From assembly GCF_003086295.3 (NCBI RefSeq), contig NC_092048.1, forward strand, positions 69,668,841 to 69,732,840: 64,000 bases of DNA, written 5' to 3'. This DNA comes from Arachis hypogaea. Lineage: Eukaryota > Streptophyta > Magnoliopsida > Fabales > Fabaceae. Under the pieces are notes generated by a model, which was not told where the DNA came from, did no database searches, and saw only the letters and a list, made by a program, of their open reading frames with translations. Both the position numbers and the translations under genes were made by a program. This document shows, piece by piece, positions 22,201 to 33,179 of the stretch. Position 1 is the stretch's first letter, and every line of letters starts with the position of its first letter.

Positions 22201-25200
22201 GTATAAGCCTTAGAATTGTCGTAATCTTTGATTAACCTTTGCTTTACGGCTAGAGGTGAGGTTTATGATAATTAGGGTGTTACATAATAGATGTCTTTAA
22301 AGGTCTCATACTTGGTTTCACCTTCTTAATCAATGGTGAAAATCAACACCTGACAAGATTGCGCAAAGCTTTCTCTTGAGATCATCTATTCTAGTCATAG
22401 GAAATATTATGAAACCTTTTCTCCCTAACAAAACTATGAAAGAATAAGAAAAGAAAAGATGAAAAATTGTTATACTTTCTATTTCTTGATTGATTGTTGA
22501 TTGATTGAATTGTAAATTATGAAGGTAAAACTAAATATATATAGAACATTGGCCTATGAAAGATAAAAGCAGATAAAGATAAGATAAGAACAAATAAAAA
22601 TAAGATAAAGATAAAATTAGATAAAATAACAAAGGCTAAAATTGTAACTGAATTTATGTATTTTGTTGGGTTGAATTTGTGGGCCGCAAGACTTCTTTAT
22701 TGTTGTCATGGGCTAAGGTGGAAGAGTGGTTTAATAGTCACAAAAGCTTAAACGAGTAGAAAGAAGCACATAGATGGTTATATGATATATCTTATACATG
22801 TCCCTCACCAAGAATCTTTTCTGGATTTGTATGAGTTTTGCATAGTTTTTTTTGTTTTTGGTTTTTTTGTTTTTGCCCTATATAGAAATTTTATTGAGTT
22901 AATAATCGAATTAGCCCATGGGTCATTTTCTAAATTCATCCTTAGAAAAGTTTGATCAAACAAAATAGTCTTTCAAATTTTACAAATTAATCATTTTTGT
23001 CCTTCCGTCACACAATTAATAATTTCCCCAACTATTGATGATATAAAACGTTATTAATTGATAAGTTTATGAAAATCTATCAATTTAGTCCATTTTTCCA
23101 ATTATATAAACCTTAATATTACTATATTTTAATATAACTAATGACACTAAATTGATAAATTTTCATAAATATAATTGTTTAGCGTCTAATTAGATATACT
23201 AGGTGTCATGTATAATGTGAGTTAATATTCCATGTCATTAATCGTTGACGAAAACTATTAATTGAGTGACTAAAGTACAAAAATAATTAATTTATAATCT
23301 TTGAAGGATTAATTTGATCAATAAAATCTTTCAAGGACAAATTTGAAAAACGAGCCATTTTTTAGGGACTAATTTGACTATTAACCCAAATTTTATTCTT
23401 TTTGAGGTTCAACAAAGGTCGAATCCTAGACCTTTTAGTCATAGAAATTATGAAACTATTCATAAAACCACTTTTTTCAAAAACTTAAACTGATAGGAAA
23501 AAACACATAAATAATATCTGGTACAGGAAAAAACTTATCCAAAAATAGTATATATTTTACATACCTGCAAAATGGAAAAGGCCTTCTCAGCAATGTACTT
23601 TTGTAGAAGTGTTGCTCCTCTTTGCTTAAGTTTGTCAGGATGGAGGCACAATCTTGCTCTCTGATATGCCTTCTTCACTTGTGAGCTGTGTATTAGGCTC
23701 ATAATTGGAACGGCATACCAGCCGCTCTCTGGCCATAGAATCTGGCAGTGAAAACATACAACCTTGTCATGATCCTGTTATATCTGCGTCAACTGCGAAC
23801 GAAACTAAAGAGAATTCAATCAATTCATAGCAATAAGAGATCAATAACAGAAATTACATGATGTAGTGTTGAAAGCAGTAGCCGGATGTCAGTTTCCTTG
23901 CCACATGACCACAATCTTACATCTCTATCCAACTTCTCTGTTTCTATCTGTAGCTTCTATAGAAAAAAGCATTACAATCAATACAAATCTTTATTTTATA
24001 ATAAAAGAAATCAAAAGAAAGAAATATTATAATCTCAAGCATCGAATTTAGAATGCATTTAAACTTGCACTCATTTCCAATTACAGTTTTTATTCTTGGC
24101 CTTAAATTTGGCTTACTATAGATTTGCGTTAATTGTCCATAAATCATGCACAGTTGAATAATTTGTATCACTTCTTTTCTTGAACAGTTGCCACTATCAT
24201 CTTGAAAATGATCTTTTCATAATATGGGAATAGTGTCCTCAAACTTTTTGCCTATTTTCTGCCTTTATAAGATAAAAGTTCCAGGCTTCAAATTAAAGCA
24301 GTTTACTAAGGACTTGTTATGTAGACACAAATCCAAGAAATGAAGTGTGATTGTTCTCCAGTTTCAAAACCCAACTAAGGCCAAATATGAGAAATGCTCA
24401 AGGACTATCAGAATTTATTATTTTTGGCTATCACTTTTAGCCACTAACCTAATTCTTTTAGTCTAGTAATCTAACAACATACTTTTAGCCCAGACTTTTA
24501 AACAATGATGGCTAACTGCTGGCTAAACACAAGAAATTCTGCTGGCCCTCTAGTATTCCTCTATCCTATAATTTGTTTCACTAATATGATGTAGGTATAC
24601 AAGTAATTTGTACAATCATGCTTCTTGAATAAATTGTATTACCTTTGGAGACTTGACTATTCTGAACCCTTCATTATGGTATTTACCTGCAGCATGACTT
24701 CCTACATTACAGGATCAAAGACAAATATAAATTGTCGTCTTTTGTCTGTTACATGCATGAAGCATTAGATTTACAAGAGACATTTTAGTAGTCAGGACAA
24801 TTACCTTCTATTACAGTAGATTGTTCATTCCCGTTGTTTCTCCAACATGATTCTTCATCAGAATTTCTTGATTGGAACTTCTCTTTAGCCCAAGCAATTG
24901 CTTCATCAATGGCTTCTGATCCACGATGTTCCTCTCTGGTGCTGGAGTTAACCTCTATGACATAGGAGCTCATAACTTCATCATCATCATCAGGCTCTAT
25001 AACTAATTCTGGAAGAACATTATCATGAACCGAAGATTTCGCATCAGGCTCTTGAGAGAGTCCGGAGACAGCCGAAAATGGGGAACTAAGTTCAAATTCG
25101 TCAGTCACTTTCATGGTTCGACATGAATTAGATCCAAGACTAATTGTTTCTGGGGAGGAAACTTTTCTTGAGAGTCCAAACAGGGAACTCGTGAAATTCC

Positions 25201-26595
25201 CCTTGCATTCAATATCTTGATATTGAACTTCACATGATTGGCCATTGCATTGAAAGAATGGCTTCCCTTGTTTAATAAGGTGTTCCTCAGGCATCATGGT
25301 GCATGGGTTCCATCTATATGGGACACTAATTGGCCTAAAACAATCAAACCATCTTCAATATCAGATTTAAAATATAGATCACCATATTGGGGTCTATAAT
25401 TGCATCTCAATAAAATTCAGCAAAAACAGAACCCATCAAGCATAAATAATTTGCATTGTCAATGTCAAATTGTCAAATAGGCCAGCTCGTAGTTATAGAT
25501 CAGTAGAATATGTTTTCCAAAGAATTAGACTTGTCTTCAAATTGATCACATCAAAATCTACTAACGTTTATTTTTATACATCATATTCATATATCAAAAT
25601 TCAGGCCCTAACTCTATATCATTATTAAAATAATCTCCAACTTCAGCTACTTTATTTATTTTAGATATATCTAGATGCTACCACCCGTGTCTAGATATGA
25701 AAGTATAAATTCATCTTTACATGATAAGTAAGATCTGTACAGAGCCATCTGCAAATTTAGCTAGCCACAAAGGGCACAATTGACAATGCACAACTTCTGC
25801 AAACCGTCATTAATTGGTTAAACACTAAATTTGTTCCTAATAAATTTCAAATCGAATTTCAATATATGTGATAGACAAATAAATCTATGATAAATTTTAT
25901 TATAAAACCATTATATTCAAAAATATCGATACAACAAATTAGTCTACTTCAAAAATGAAGGAGCATCAATCTGTTAATTTTCAAACATTTCTAAACAATA
26001 AAAATTTGTTGGAAAAGCAAAGTGTCTGATTTGAAATTTTTGAAGACAATTTGGATATTTACTCAATTGATTAGATAGGAATTCGGGATTTCACTGCAAA
26101 CCTTAGCTTTGAAGCAAAAGAAGACAATGCCACATCATCGCCGATCGCCGGCCGGAGAGGGCTCAGGTCCTCTGAACTCAGGGCCGATGACGAATTCGAC
26201 TTTGATTTCGCCATCGATTCCGACCGGGACCGATCCCTAGACCTCCGTTCATCGTCCGACCCAAACACGCCGCTGTAAAACTCGTTGCTCTTCGCCGGAA
26301 TGCGGAACACCGGCAAGCTCCTGCCGCCTTTCGCCCGCGCCTGAGAAGCGAACTCCGACGGCCGGAAAATCTCCTCATAGAAGGAACTGGTCTTTGCTAG
26401 CTTGTGCGCAAGTAGGCTCCTCGGCGGGCCGCCGAAGACGTCGGCGAAGTCTTCGGGGTCCAACGTTTCCGTCTCGGAGGCACTGTCGCTAGCGAAGATG
26501 GACCGCCATGTGCGAGAAGATGAACGGTCCTCCATGGACCGCCGGCGAGGGGTCCCCGCTGTCAATCCCATCCTCATCCTCCAGAACTCGTCCAT
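16215..26595 (-). CDS. J-domain protein, auxilin/JAC1-like, six exons
   Basis: Exons (minus strand): 26595-26102, 25334-24805, 24701-24643, 23956-23858, 23741-23565 and 16256-16215. All five introns are GT-AG; the summed CDS is 1401 nt (466 residues) and every junction keeps frame. The product has a long Ser-rich, acidic, probably disordered N-terminal part, then the linker WSCGKETDIRLLLSTLHH and a C-terminal J domain with LWPESGW, KKAYQRARLCLHPDKLKQRG (HPD catalytic loop) and KYIAEKAFSILQ. A C-terminal J domain of this form is typical of plant auxilin-like/JAC1 proteins. They recruit HSP70, in clathrin uncoating or, for JAC1, chloroplast movement; which branch this belongs to is not settled. 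The last intron is about 7.3 kb and filled with transposons inserted antisense to the gene or in either orientation. Read-through into that intron would give an alternative short C-terminus ending at a TAA about 30 bases on. Confidence 0.88.
16763..16990 (+). promoter_or_regulatory. TATA box and first-exon block of repeat A
   Basis: TATATATACTCC is followed by a purine-rich start region, then AACTCCGATTGATGAGCC and a splice-donor-like CTGGTAAGAAC. The block CTCCGATTGAxGAGCC plus a donor recurs in D (about 55195-55270), C (about 56965-57040) and B (minus, about 61262-61185). Confidence 0.55.
18143..18370. repeat. GTGCGTACGCAC-type palindrome array in repeat A
   Basis: Pairs such as GTGTGCACACGCAT ... 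GCGCACGCACACC and GTGCGTACGCACACC ... TGCGTACGCACAC, each pair separated by 5-10 bases and pairs about 40 bases apart. Copy B carries the matching array at 59747-59975 on the opposite strand. Confidence 0.8.
18690..19120. repeat. Tandem array with GTGTGCCAGGCACTATATCC core
   Basis: Three units of about 117 bases (core at about 18708, 18825 and 18942) are followed by shorter degenerate units to 19120. The array resumes at 21250 beyond the inserted element. Copy B carries related units at 59040-59390. Confidence 0.85.
19121..21252. mobile_element. Solo-LTR-like element 'H' (19126-21247) nested in repeat A
   Basis: Starts TGATGGCG and ends ATGTATCA. It interrupts a tandem unit of repeat A, with flanks CCAAG (19121-19125) and CCAGG (21248-21252), a 5-bp duplication with one change. 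It has the same ends and layout as element G (810-2455) but a different body. It contains the block ACCGGCAAGTATACCGGGTC near its start and a dense ACGCGTACGCGT palindrome array. No credible protein is encoded. Confidence 0.72.
20431..20880. repeat. Array of paired ACGCGTACGCGT palindromes in element H
   Basis: At least eight doublets, for example GACGCGTACGCGTC, then ACCC, then ACGCGTACGCGT. Members include one-base variants such as ACGCGTGCGCGT and ACGCATATGCGT. The pairs are separated by 4-6 bases and the doublets by roughly 25-60. A second motif, GAACGTAGCGCTCTT-like, flanks the array at 20390-20430 and 20880-20985. Confidence 0.88.
22285..22885. other. Remaining sequence of the last intron, no feature seen
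   Basis: AT-rich intronic sequence between repeat A and the MITE. No ORF or structured repeat was recognised except an AGATAAGATAAG-like run near 22565-22625. Confidence 0.5.
22886..23397. mobile_element. MITE with long terminal inverted repeats, MULE-type (22896-23387)
   Basis: The 492-bp element starts GAGTTAATAATCGAATTAG and ends with the reverse complement of GGGTTAATAGTCAAATTAG; inverted repeats extend about 115 bases with mismatches. It is flanked by identical 10-bp duplications AAATTTTATT (22886-22895 and 23388-23397). A 9-10-bp duplication with long inverted ends points to Mutator-like transposition. It sits in the last intron of the J-domain gene. Confidence 0.85.
23565..23741 (-). 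CDS. Exon 5: J domain with HPD motif
   Basis: Acceptor CTGCCAG|ATTCTA; donor TTGCAG|GTATGT. It encodes 59 residues with LWPESGWYAVP, VKKAYQRARLCLHPDKL and EKAFSILQ. The HPD tripeptide needed to stimulate HSP70 ATPase is intact. Confidence 0.88.
23858..23956 (-). CDS. Exon 4 of the J-domain gene (99 nt)
   Basis: Acceptor TCTATAG|AAGCTAC; donor CATCAT|GTAATT. It encodes 33 residues including LDRDVRLWSCGKETDIRLLL, the conserved helix immediately N-terminal to auxilin-type J domains. Confidence 0.8.
24643..24701 (-). CDS. Exon 3 of the J-domain gene (59 nt)
   Basis: Acceptor ATGTAG|GAAGTC; donor CCAAAG|GTAATA. It encodes GSHAAGKYHNEGFRIVKSPK in frame with exons 2 and 4. It is too short to stand out as an ORF and rests on splice-site and frame consistency. 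Confidence 0.7.
24805..25334 (-). CDS. Exon 2 of the J-domain gene
   Basis: Acceptor TTTTAG|GCCAATT; donor GAAG|GTAATTG. It encodes a Ser/Asp/Glu-rich segment with RWNPCTMMPEEHLIKQG near its start, a run of four Asp, and an IDEAIAWAKEKFQ helix near its end. No catalytic domain is visible. Confidence 0.82.
26102..26595 (-). CDS. Exon 1 of the J-domain gene
   Basis: Begins MDEFWRMRMGL at the ATG 26595-26593, includes EDFADVFGGPPRS and FYEEIFRPSEF, and ends at donor AAG|GTTTGC (intron starts 26101). The open frame continues 31 bases into the intron, but splicing to exon 2 restores a continuous reading. It is GC-rich relative to the surroundings, as is common for plant first exons. Confidence 0.85.
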
Positions 26596-27584
26596 TTGCC
26601 GGCGGGGCTCTCCGGTGAGTTGTTTCTCTTCAGTGACCAGAATTCTTCACTGGAAAAAAGCAAAGTTCAGCTTGTGCCCTTATAAAGTGTTGAAACTTGA
26701 AAAACATAAAACAAAGAATAAAATTTAAATAACAAAATGATTAAAGAAGAAAGGGATATGTGAAAGAAGCCTGTGATTGGCTTAATTCCGTTTTTTTTTT
26801 TTCCTATCCTTTTTTAAATTAATTTTTGAGTATTTAATCACTTTGTTTATCAAAAAATTTTGGACCACATTATTCTTAAGTAAAATTAATTATTCAATTA
26901 GTTCTTAATAATTAACTCTTTGAAAAACTTAAATTTTTTTATCATCCATATCCAAAATTTATTGAACTCCGCATATAAATTATCAATATATTTAACTCAA
27001 TTAATTCTAAAGGAATAAGTTAACAAGCCTTGTTTTAATAAAAAAATGTTATAATTATTTTATGCATCTGGTCATTATTGTTGTTTGTTCGCTGAATAAT
27101 TAATTTTGTTTTATGTGACAATGGGAAAATAAATATGAGAGAAAATAATAAAAGATTAAAGATTATACTTTACATTATCAATTTTTTTTTAATAATTATG
27201 AGGATTCATTTCTATAACAATGAATGTTTAGTGATTAGTGATTAGTGACAACTGACAAATGACAAGTGAAGGAAAATGTGATTAGTGGGAGATAATATGA
27301 AATGGTGGAGTCGGCTGGATTTGCTTATCTGGAAAGATGCATGGGCTGGAATTGATGAAGCTAAGTCCCCACAGACATAATCATGGAAGCTATGTTTTCT
27401 CTTTTCTTTATATTATGCTTTTTGTGATTTTCTTTTTGGGTGGGGAAGCTAAGCTACCAAGTGGTTGTGGTACTGTTACCTTTTACCTTCAGCAGCTGGT
27501 CGTAGAGAAGTTGTGTATGGATTTAGGAGTGTAAGGAATTCATACAAGGCTCATTGTCTATTTCTCTTGCATTTGGTTTAAGAC
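26596..27584. other. Upstream region of the J-domain gene
   Basis: Holds the presumed 5' untranslated region and promoter of the minus-strand gene, with T-rich runs near 26790-26810. No clear TATA element could be assigned. A 65-codon ORF at 27337-27534 has a hydrophobic stretch but no other support. Confidence 0.4.
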
Positions 27585-28410
27585 TTTTAAGTAGGGTTTT
27601 TTTTTTTCTAAACTAAAATAAAAAAAATTAGTATTTTTTCAAATACGATTTTTAGACTTTAATTTTTAAAATATAATTTTTTTTTTTTTTTTGTATTTGG
27701 ACAAGTTTGTCGAACACCGACAAACCCTATAAAAATGAGCAAGTTCACCTTATCTCTGGCAAACAATATAAAAATTACAGAGTTCGTCCTACCCTCCTCC
27801 AAACTTCCCCTTAAAATTTTCAAATCACACGTTTTTAATCCATATCATGGTCTCCAAAAGAATATATAGATCCTTGTATAAGAGTACACAGGAATTACAC
27901 AGGAATAAGTCGTATTTTATTTTTGGAAAATAGTTAATTCTTTAAAATTTATTATTAAAAAATTCTTGTTAAATATGACTTATTATAGTGTACATGTCTA
28001 TTTTTGGAGACGATAATAATTGTTCTCATTATTAATATGGCTTGTTTTTTAAAATTTATAATTAAAAAAAATCTTTGAAGAAGTCATACTTGTTGTCCGT
28101 GTATTTTTGTGTACTCCTATGTATTGTTTGTACATATATATACTCTTCTAGGGACCATGATATAGATTAAAAATGTGTGATTTGAAAATTTTAAGGGAGA
28201 GTTTGGGGGAGGGTAAGGCGAACTCTATAATTTTTATATTGTTTGCCGGAGGTAAGGCGAACTTGCTCATTTTTGTAGAGTTCGATGGGGTCGACAAATT
28301 TGCCCAAATGCCAAAAAAAAATCGTATTTGAGGAACTAAAGTCCAAAAATCGTGTTTGAGGAAATATTAATTTTTTTTATTTTATTTTAGAAAAAAATTC
28401 CTTTTAACTA
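27585..28410. mobile_element. Long inverted-repeat MITE (27594-28401)
   Basis: Two arms of about 280 bases (27594-27875 and 28140-28401) are inverted copies, with ends GGGTTTTTTT and AAAAATTCC. The flanks are TTTTAAGTA (27585-27593) and TTTTAACTA (28402-28410), a 9-bp duplication with one change. The arms include CAAATACGATTTTTAGACTTTA and its counterpart. A 9-bp duplication suggests a Mutator-type foldback element. No ORF. Confidence 0.78.
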
Positions 28411-28644
28411 CATTTGAAAAAATAAAATAGAGGAGTAGGAAGAATGTCTGAAATATTATGAATTTATGTGTATGGTAAAAGATAAAGTTGCCAACGGGGC
28501 AGTGAAGAAACAATGGTTAATATCATTGAAGGAGACACAGAAATACAGAACGGTCCTCAAATTGATTTGAGATCAGAAAGATTTATGGATTATCTTTTTT
28601 TCTTACTTTTGATTTTTAAATTCCAATTTGAAAACGATAATCAA

Positions 28645-28647
<3 letters not shown>
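28411..28647. other. Short spacer before the TA repeat
   Basis: No gene or repeat recognised between the MITE and the TA tract that received element 3. Confidence 0.4.

Positions 28648-28721
<74 letters not shown>
28648..28721. repeat. (TA)n microsatellite
   Basis: About 74 bases of uninterrupted TA repeat, the target site of element 3. The ORFs drawn through it (IYIYIY...) are artefacts. Confidence 0.95.
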
Positions 28722-28726
<5 letters not shown>

Positions 28727-29148
28727 GGTTGCTCGGGTACCGGACGGGTCGGAGTGAAGCTTCAGTTGGTGATGGGGTATCGTCTGGTCCCGGGTCGCTG
28801 GGTTGGAGGTGGAGTAGCCGACGTTCCGAGCTCTTTGTGTGGAGAATGGGGGTGTCACCTGCAAAGACACTCCGACGCTCTAGTCAGTTGAGTGTGCAAG
28901 CGAAAAAGGGATAAAGTGGTGTGTGTCGTACCTTGGGGAGGGGTAGGACCCTCCCCATGTATACTGTGTCAGAAGTGGGTCCCGCAAGGGCAGACTCACC
29001 TTCCTCGAAGCTTCCTCATACAGCTGTAGTGGAGAGCTGTTAGGGACGCGTATCCGGGTCGGTGGTTGAGCTGCTCGCACCCGACCGTTCGGGTTGGGTG
29101 GTCTGTGGTTCGGGTCGGCCCACAAGCTGTTTGGGCCAGGCCGTAACA
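28722..29148 (-). repeat. 3' LTR of element 3
   Basis: In minus orientation it starts TGTTACGGCCTG and ends near ACCGTGTG. It is a close copy of 54188-54615. The adjacent 29149-29161, read on the minus strand, is GCGTTGGGGGCAC, the polypurine tract. Confidence 0.92.
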
Positions 29149-29161
29149 GTGCCCCCAACGC
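29149..29161 (-). promoter_or_regulatory. Polypurine tract of element 3
   Basis: GCGTTGGGGGCAC directly before the 3' LTR on the minus strand. The run TTGGGGG is typical of Tat-lineage elements. Confidence 0.7.
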
Positions 29162-29840
29162 ACCAGCAATGATCGTGAGGGCCATTGGTGGCGTGTTATG
29201 TCCTTTCTCGTGCGTTGTCGCTAGGTCGGCTGCTCGTGGAGAGGACGTGCCTCTTGCGCGCGTGTCTGTTCGCTGCTGGGGATAACCGTTCATCACCTCG
29301 TTCTTCGTGCTGGGCATTAAATGCTCATAATGGGTTATTTCAAAACCCTACGTGCAAAGACTATTTTGCCATTTGCCTTTCGCGCCCTTTGAGTTAGTTT
29401 CTTAATCCCCCATCAGTTTTTCATTTTGCTTCCACTTCATTCTCTTGTTCTTCCCATCTCTGTCTTCTTCTCTCCAAATTTCCTACTGCCATTACTGCGT
29501 CCTTGTGCGTTCGCCCCTTTTCACTCTTTTTCGAATCATCACAATCAATCCTGGTAAGCATTTATCCTTTGCTTTCTGCTTCACGTTCATTTTATCTTCA
29601 TTACCAATTCTTCTATATGCATGCTGCTTTTCTAGTTTGATTTGTATGCTGGATGACCTTAGTATTAAGTAGGTGCGTTATGGGGGGTTACCATTCCAGG
29701 GCATTAGCTTTTTAGGCTTTTACTTGGAATCTGCTTCAGCCATGCTTAATTTTAGTTATTGAATAGGCTAAATGTAGTTTATGGGACTTTTCCGGACTCC
29801 CGACCTCATAGACTAACCGAGTGGTACCCCCACTGTAGGT
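29162..29840 (+). other. 5' flank of the antisense gene of element 3
   Basis: Noncoding region with a C/T-rich stretch (29400-29530). A possible leader intron has donor CTG|GTAAGC near 29552 and acceptor ACTGTAG|GT near 29838, just before the ATG of the antisense gene. Confidence 0.4.
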
Positions 29841-31682
29841 ATGCCTCGCATCGTCTCACGAGCTTCCACCTCCAACATGGGTTACGACCCGTACGCTTGG
29901 GTGACTTCCGACGTGAAAGACTCCCCGAACCAGATGGGCGAGGAGGAGTTTACCGAGTTCCGCCAAGCCGAGTACTTGTGCGGCGGGACTGACGAGGAGA
30001 CCAACTACGACGTTTTCGTTCCCGCCCCCAGCGAACGGCTATACGAACTCAACTTCAACTCCTCCCGGGTTGCCGATTGGATTTGGTTCTACAAGTCAAT
30101 GTTCACCCAAGTGGGGGTTCGTATTCCTTTTTCTTCTTTTCAAATGGCACTCCTTAATCGGATCTCCGTGGCGCTGTCGCAGCTGCATCCGAACAGTTGG
30201 GCTTCCATCCGCTGTTTCGAGATAGTGTGCGAATACTTAGAGTTGCCGGTGTCCATTGACGTTTTCCTTTATTTCTTCAACCTCATGAATCTTTCAAAGG
30301 AAGGAAAAGCGAGGAAAAGGTTCATGTCCTTCTGATCTGCCCAGGGTCAGAGGATTTTTGGCTTGTTCGAGGACTCTTACCATGAGTATAAGGACAAGTA
30401 TTTTAAGGTACGTCCAGTCAAAGGCCGCCATCCCTTCTGGCTGTCGTTAGAAGGGGAACGCCTCACCCCGACGTATTGGAATTTCGGGGTGGAGTCCAAC
30501 ACCTTTATTAAGGTGACTTACAAGGGGATGTCCGCTGTTGACAAAAAGATTGCCGACGTGTTGTTGGCCGTTTTTGGGAGAAACCATGTGAATTCCCACC
30601 TTCTTATGGGTGACCGGGAGGTCGCCAGGAATTATATTTGTGAGTAGCTCTGACTTGTATTTCTTGCATTACTGTTGCTTTGATTGGTTATGCCGATTTC
30701 ACGACTAACTTGTTTATTTATTTGTTGCAGTGGGAATGTCTGCCGAGGTGACAGGCCTTGAGAGTTTGTACAAGACTTTTCTAGAGGAAAGCGATGAAGA
30801 GAAGGCTGACGGGAAGCCGGAGACCCCTCCTGAGAATAAGGAGGATCAGGCGGTGCCTTCACCCTGTGATACCGAGATGTCGGACAAAAATTCTGACGGG
30901 GCACGCGTCTCTCCTATTCATGAGGAGGTGGCCGGTACTGGGCATTCGACCTCCGCTCAACAAGTCGAGGAGGATGACTTGAAGGTTATCCCCACCCCCA
31001 AGAGGCAGAGGTCATCCTCCAGCCCTGAAGGAGCCCTCACCGTAATGGAAAGGAACTTCGACACCGGGGCCTTCATAGACTCCCAGTTACTTCCCGGTAC
31101 GGAGGAACACTTCCATGGCTCCGATCTTGCGGGACAGGCGAGGTGGATGTACCGTACCCTCCTCCGCGGTGCTGCTATAGCTCGGAAGGCCGAGTTCGAG
31201 CTGTCGGGGATACAGTCGCTGTGTAGGAAGCTCGAATCTGATGCTAAGGCCAATAATCAATTTAAGACTCAAGTTGAAACGCTTCGGGAGCAGTTGTCCA
31301 AGGCGGAGGAGAAGCTTAAAGCTGCCGAGGAGAAGGCTGCGTCTGCCGAGGAAAAATTGAAGACCTCTGATGCTACCGTATCCCGTCTAACCGAGCGCGA
31401 GATGACTTTGGAAAGCCAACTCAATGCCACGCAAGGTCGGGTGGTCGCTTTGGAGAAGGAACGTGATGTGGCCGTTTCGTCAGCTAAGACCGCTCAAGCT
31501 GAAGCCGAAGAGTTTAAGAAAAAGCATAAAGAGACCATGAAGCAGGGAAAGAGAGCGATCCTGATGACTGAAGAGGCCTTAAGGCTCAAGTGAAAATTGT
31601 GGCCCCTGACTTCGACACGTCGGCAATTGGGGTCTTTAAAACAATCAAGAATGGCAAGATGGTCGATATGCCCAAGAAATGA
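29841..31682 (+). pseudogene. Antisense ORF of the Tat element (PF04195-like), one intron
   Basis: Starts MPRIVSRASTSN and includes IPFSSFQMALLNRISVALSQ, QLHPNSWASIRCFEIVC and RPVKGRHPFWLSLEG, a pattern known as 'putative gypsy-type transposon' (Transposase_28, from memory). An intron with donor TTT|GTGAGT (30640) and acceptor TTGCAG (30730) joins it in frame to a second exon: an acidic/Ser-rich part and a long coiled coil (about 31260-31550, EEKLKAAEEKAASAEEKL-like). Two lesions are visible: a TGA at 30333-30335 and a one-base loss near 31580, after which the usual ending (APDFDTSAIGVFKTIKNGK) continues in another frame to 31682. It runs opposite to gag-pol. Its function is unknown; such ORFs are a recurring accessory of Tat elements. 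Confidence 0.78.
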
Positions 31683-32181
31683 TCTCTTGTACCTTTGTAT
31701 GGAGTTTGTGATTTTGTTGTAGAACTTGTGGGACTAACCTTTTGATATACTTTAGTAGTCGCTTGGTCGGTTTGTGATTATCATCTTTCTCTGTTTATCT
31801 GGTAGAGCGTTTTTGTTCTGTTTTGTTACCGTTTTGTTGGTATTGGCTTGTCGCTCGTGTTTGTCTACCGTTGTGTTCTACCGTTGTGTTGGTAGTTTGG
31901 CGAGGCCAAGTCGTGGCTTTACTATTACTGTAGTCGTTTGTTATGGTGTTAACTTAGTTGGCTCCCGGGGTGATCAATCCCGAGGCACCGTATCGTTGTC
32001 CCGTTTAACATGTATTATAAGGAACTTGTTGTCGTGGGATGCATAAATGGGGAAAAGTAAATGGGCAAGTAATATTGACAAGTAAACATTAATCGAAAGT
32101 TAAACAAGTCTATTGCCATGATAAGTACTTAACAAAAGTAAATCACTGAGCTCATCAGATAGCCTAATCGGCGTGTTTGAG

Positions 32182-33179
32182 CTAAGAATAAAATCTTCTC
32201 AAGTTACCTGCATTCCAGGTTCTCGGGACTTCCTTGCCATCGAGCTTCTCCAATTTGTAGGCGCCCTTGCCAATCACCTCTTTGACCCTGTAGGGGCCTT
32301 CCCAGTTTGCCTCCAGTTTACCTTCCCCTTGAGTCGGCAGCCCGATGTCGTTGAACCGCAGGACGAGGTCATTTTGTTCAAATTCTCTCCTGAGCACTTT
32401 GGTGTTGTAGTGTAGGGCCATTCTTTGCTTTAGTGCTACTTCTGACAAATGGGCCATCTCCCTAGCCTCATCTACTAGGTCCTTTTCTATAGCTTCTTCT
32501 ACTCCCTTCAGAAGTAATCGTGGGCTCGGCTCGCGATCTCTACGGGTATCATTGCGTCCACCCGTACGTCAGGCGGAAATGGGTTTCTCCTGTGGACGAC
32601 TGCTCGGTTGTTTGGTAAGACCAGAGAACCGAGGCGAGTTCGTCGGCCCATGCACCTTTTTTATTATCCAGCCGCTTCTTGAGGCCCAGCAAGACGACCT
32701 TGTTTGCGGCCTCAACTTGGCCGTTCGTCTGGGAATGCTCTACAGAGAAGAATTTCTACTTTATGCCTAGACCGGTGAGGAACTCCACGAACTTCTTATT
32801 AGTGAATTGCGTCCCGTTATCAGAGATAACGACTTCCGGGATGCCGAATCAAATTATCACCTGCCTCCACATAAACTTTCGACAATTAGATGAGGATATA
32901 CTGGCCAGTGGTTCAACCTCTATCCATTTGGTGTAGTAGTCGATAGCAACTATGAGATATTTGACTTGCCCCGGACCAACCGGGATAGGTCCCAAGATGT
33001 CGACTCCCCACTATGCGAAAGGTCGGGAGGACGTCAATAGGCTTAGTTCAGTTGCCGACGCTTTGTGGAAGTTGGCGTTCTCTTGGCACTTGACGCATTT
33101 CCTCACGAATTCTTTGGGGTCCATCATCATCGATGGCCAGTAATATCCATCTCGGATGAGCTTTCTTGCTAGGGCTTTG
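32182..33179 (-). pseudogene. Integrase of element 3, core and C-terminal part
   Basis: Minus strand. The end of the zinc finger (KCVKCQ, about 33080), the catalytic core with WGVDILGP (about 32995) and ISDNGTQFTNKKF (about 32825), and the C-terminal SH3-like end WEGPYRVKEVIGKGAYKLEKL are all recognisable. Stops and frameshifts break it (for example a TAG near 33015). Its N-terminal HH pair is on the other side of element 2 (45258-45340). The core uses D, D and E residues; the third was not located with confidence. Confidence 0.8.

Larger units (their letters stand above)
16378..22284 (+). mobile_element. Long repeat 'A' of the TGTAACA family, in the last intron
   Basis: The left end begins AAGAACCGGCC at about 16381 (copy B has TGTAAGAACCGG). 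The right end is TTAGGGTGTTACA at 22284. The unit has a TATA box (TATATATA, 16763-16770) behind GGCCCAA-rich sequence, a first-exon-like block ending at CTG|GTAAGAACTC near 16979, a second GGTAAGTC near 17128, a distant TTTTTCAG acceptor near 21793, and a tandem array in between. Without the inner insertion (19126-21247) it is about 3.8 kb. It is related to copies B, C, D, E and F in this window. TG...CA-type ends suggest a solo LTR or LARD-like element, but I could not find a target duplication for this copy. Confidence 0.65.

Noticed and set aside
27337..27534. 65-codon ORF with a hydrophobic, signal-like segment
   Set aside because: No family resemblance, no codon or splice support, and it lies between the host-gene promoter and a MITE. 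A secreted peptide cannot be excluded but is not supported.
28616..28914. ORFs of 84-133 codons across the TA microsatellite
   Set aside because: They are translations of the TA repeat fused to LTR sequence of element 3.
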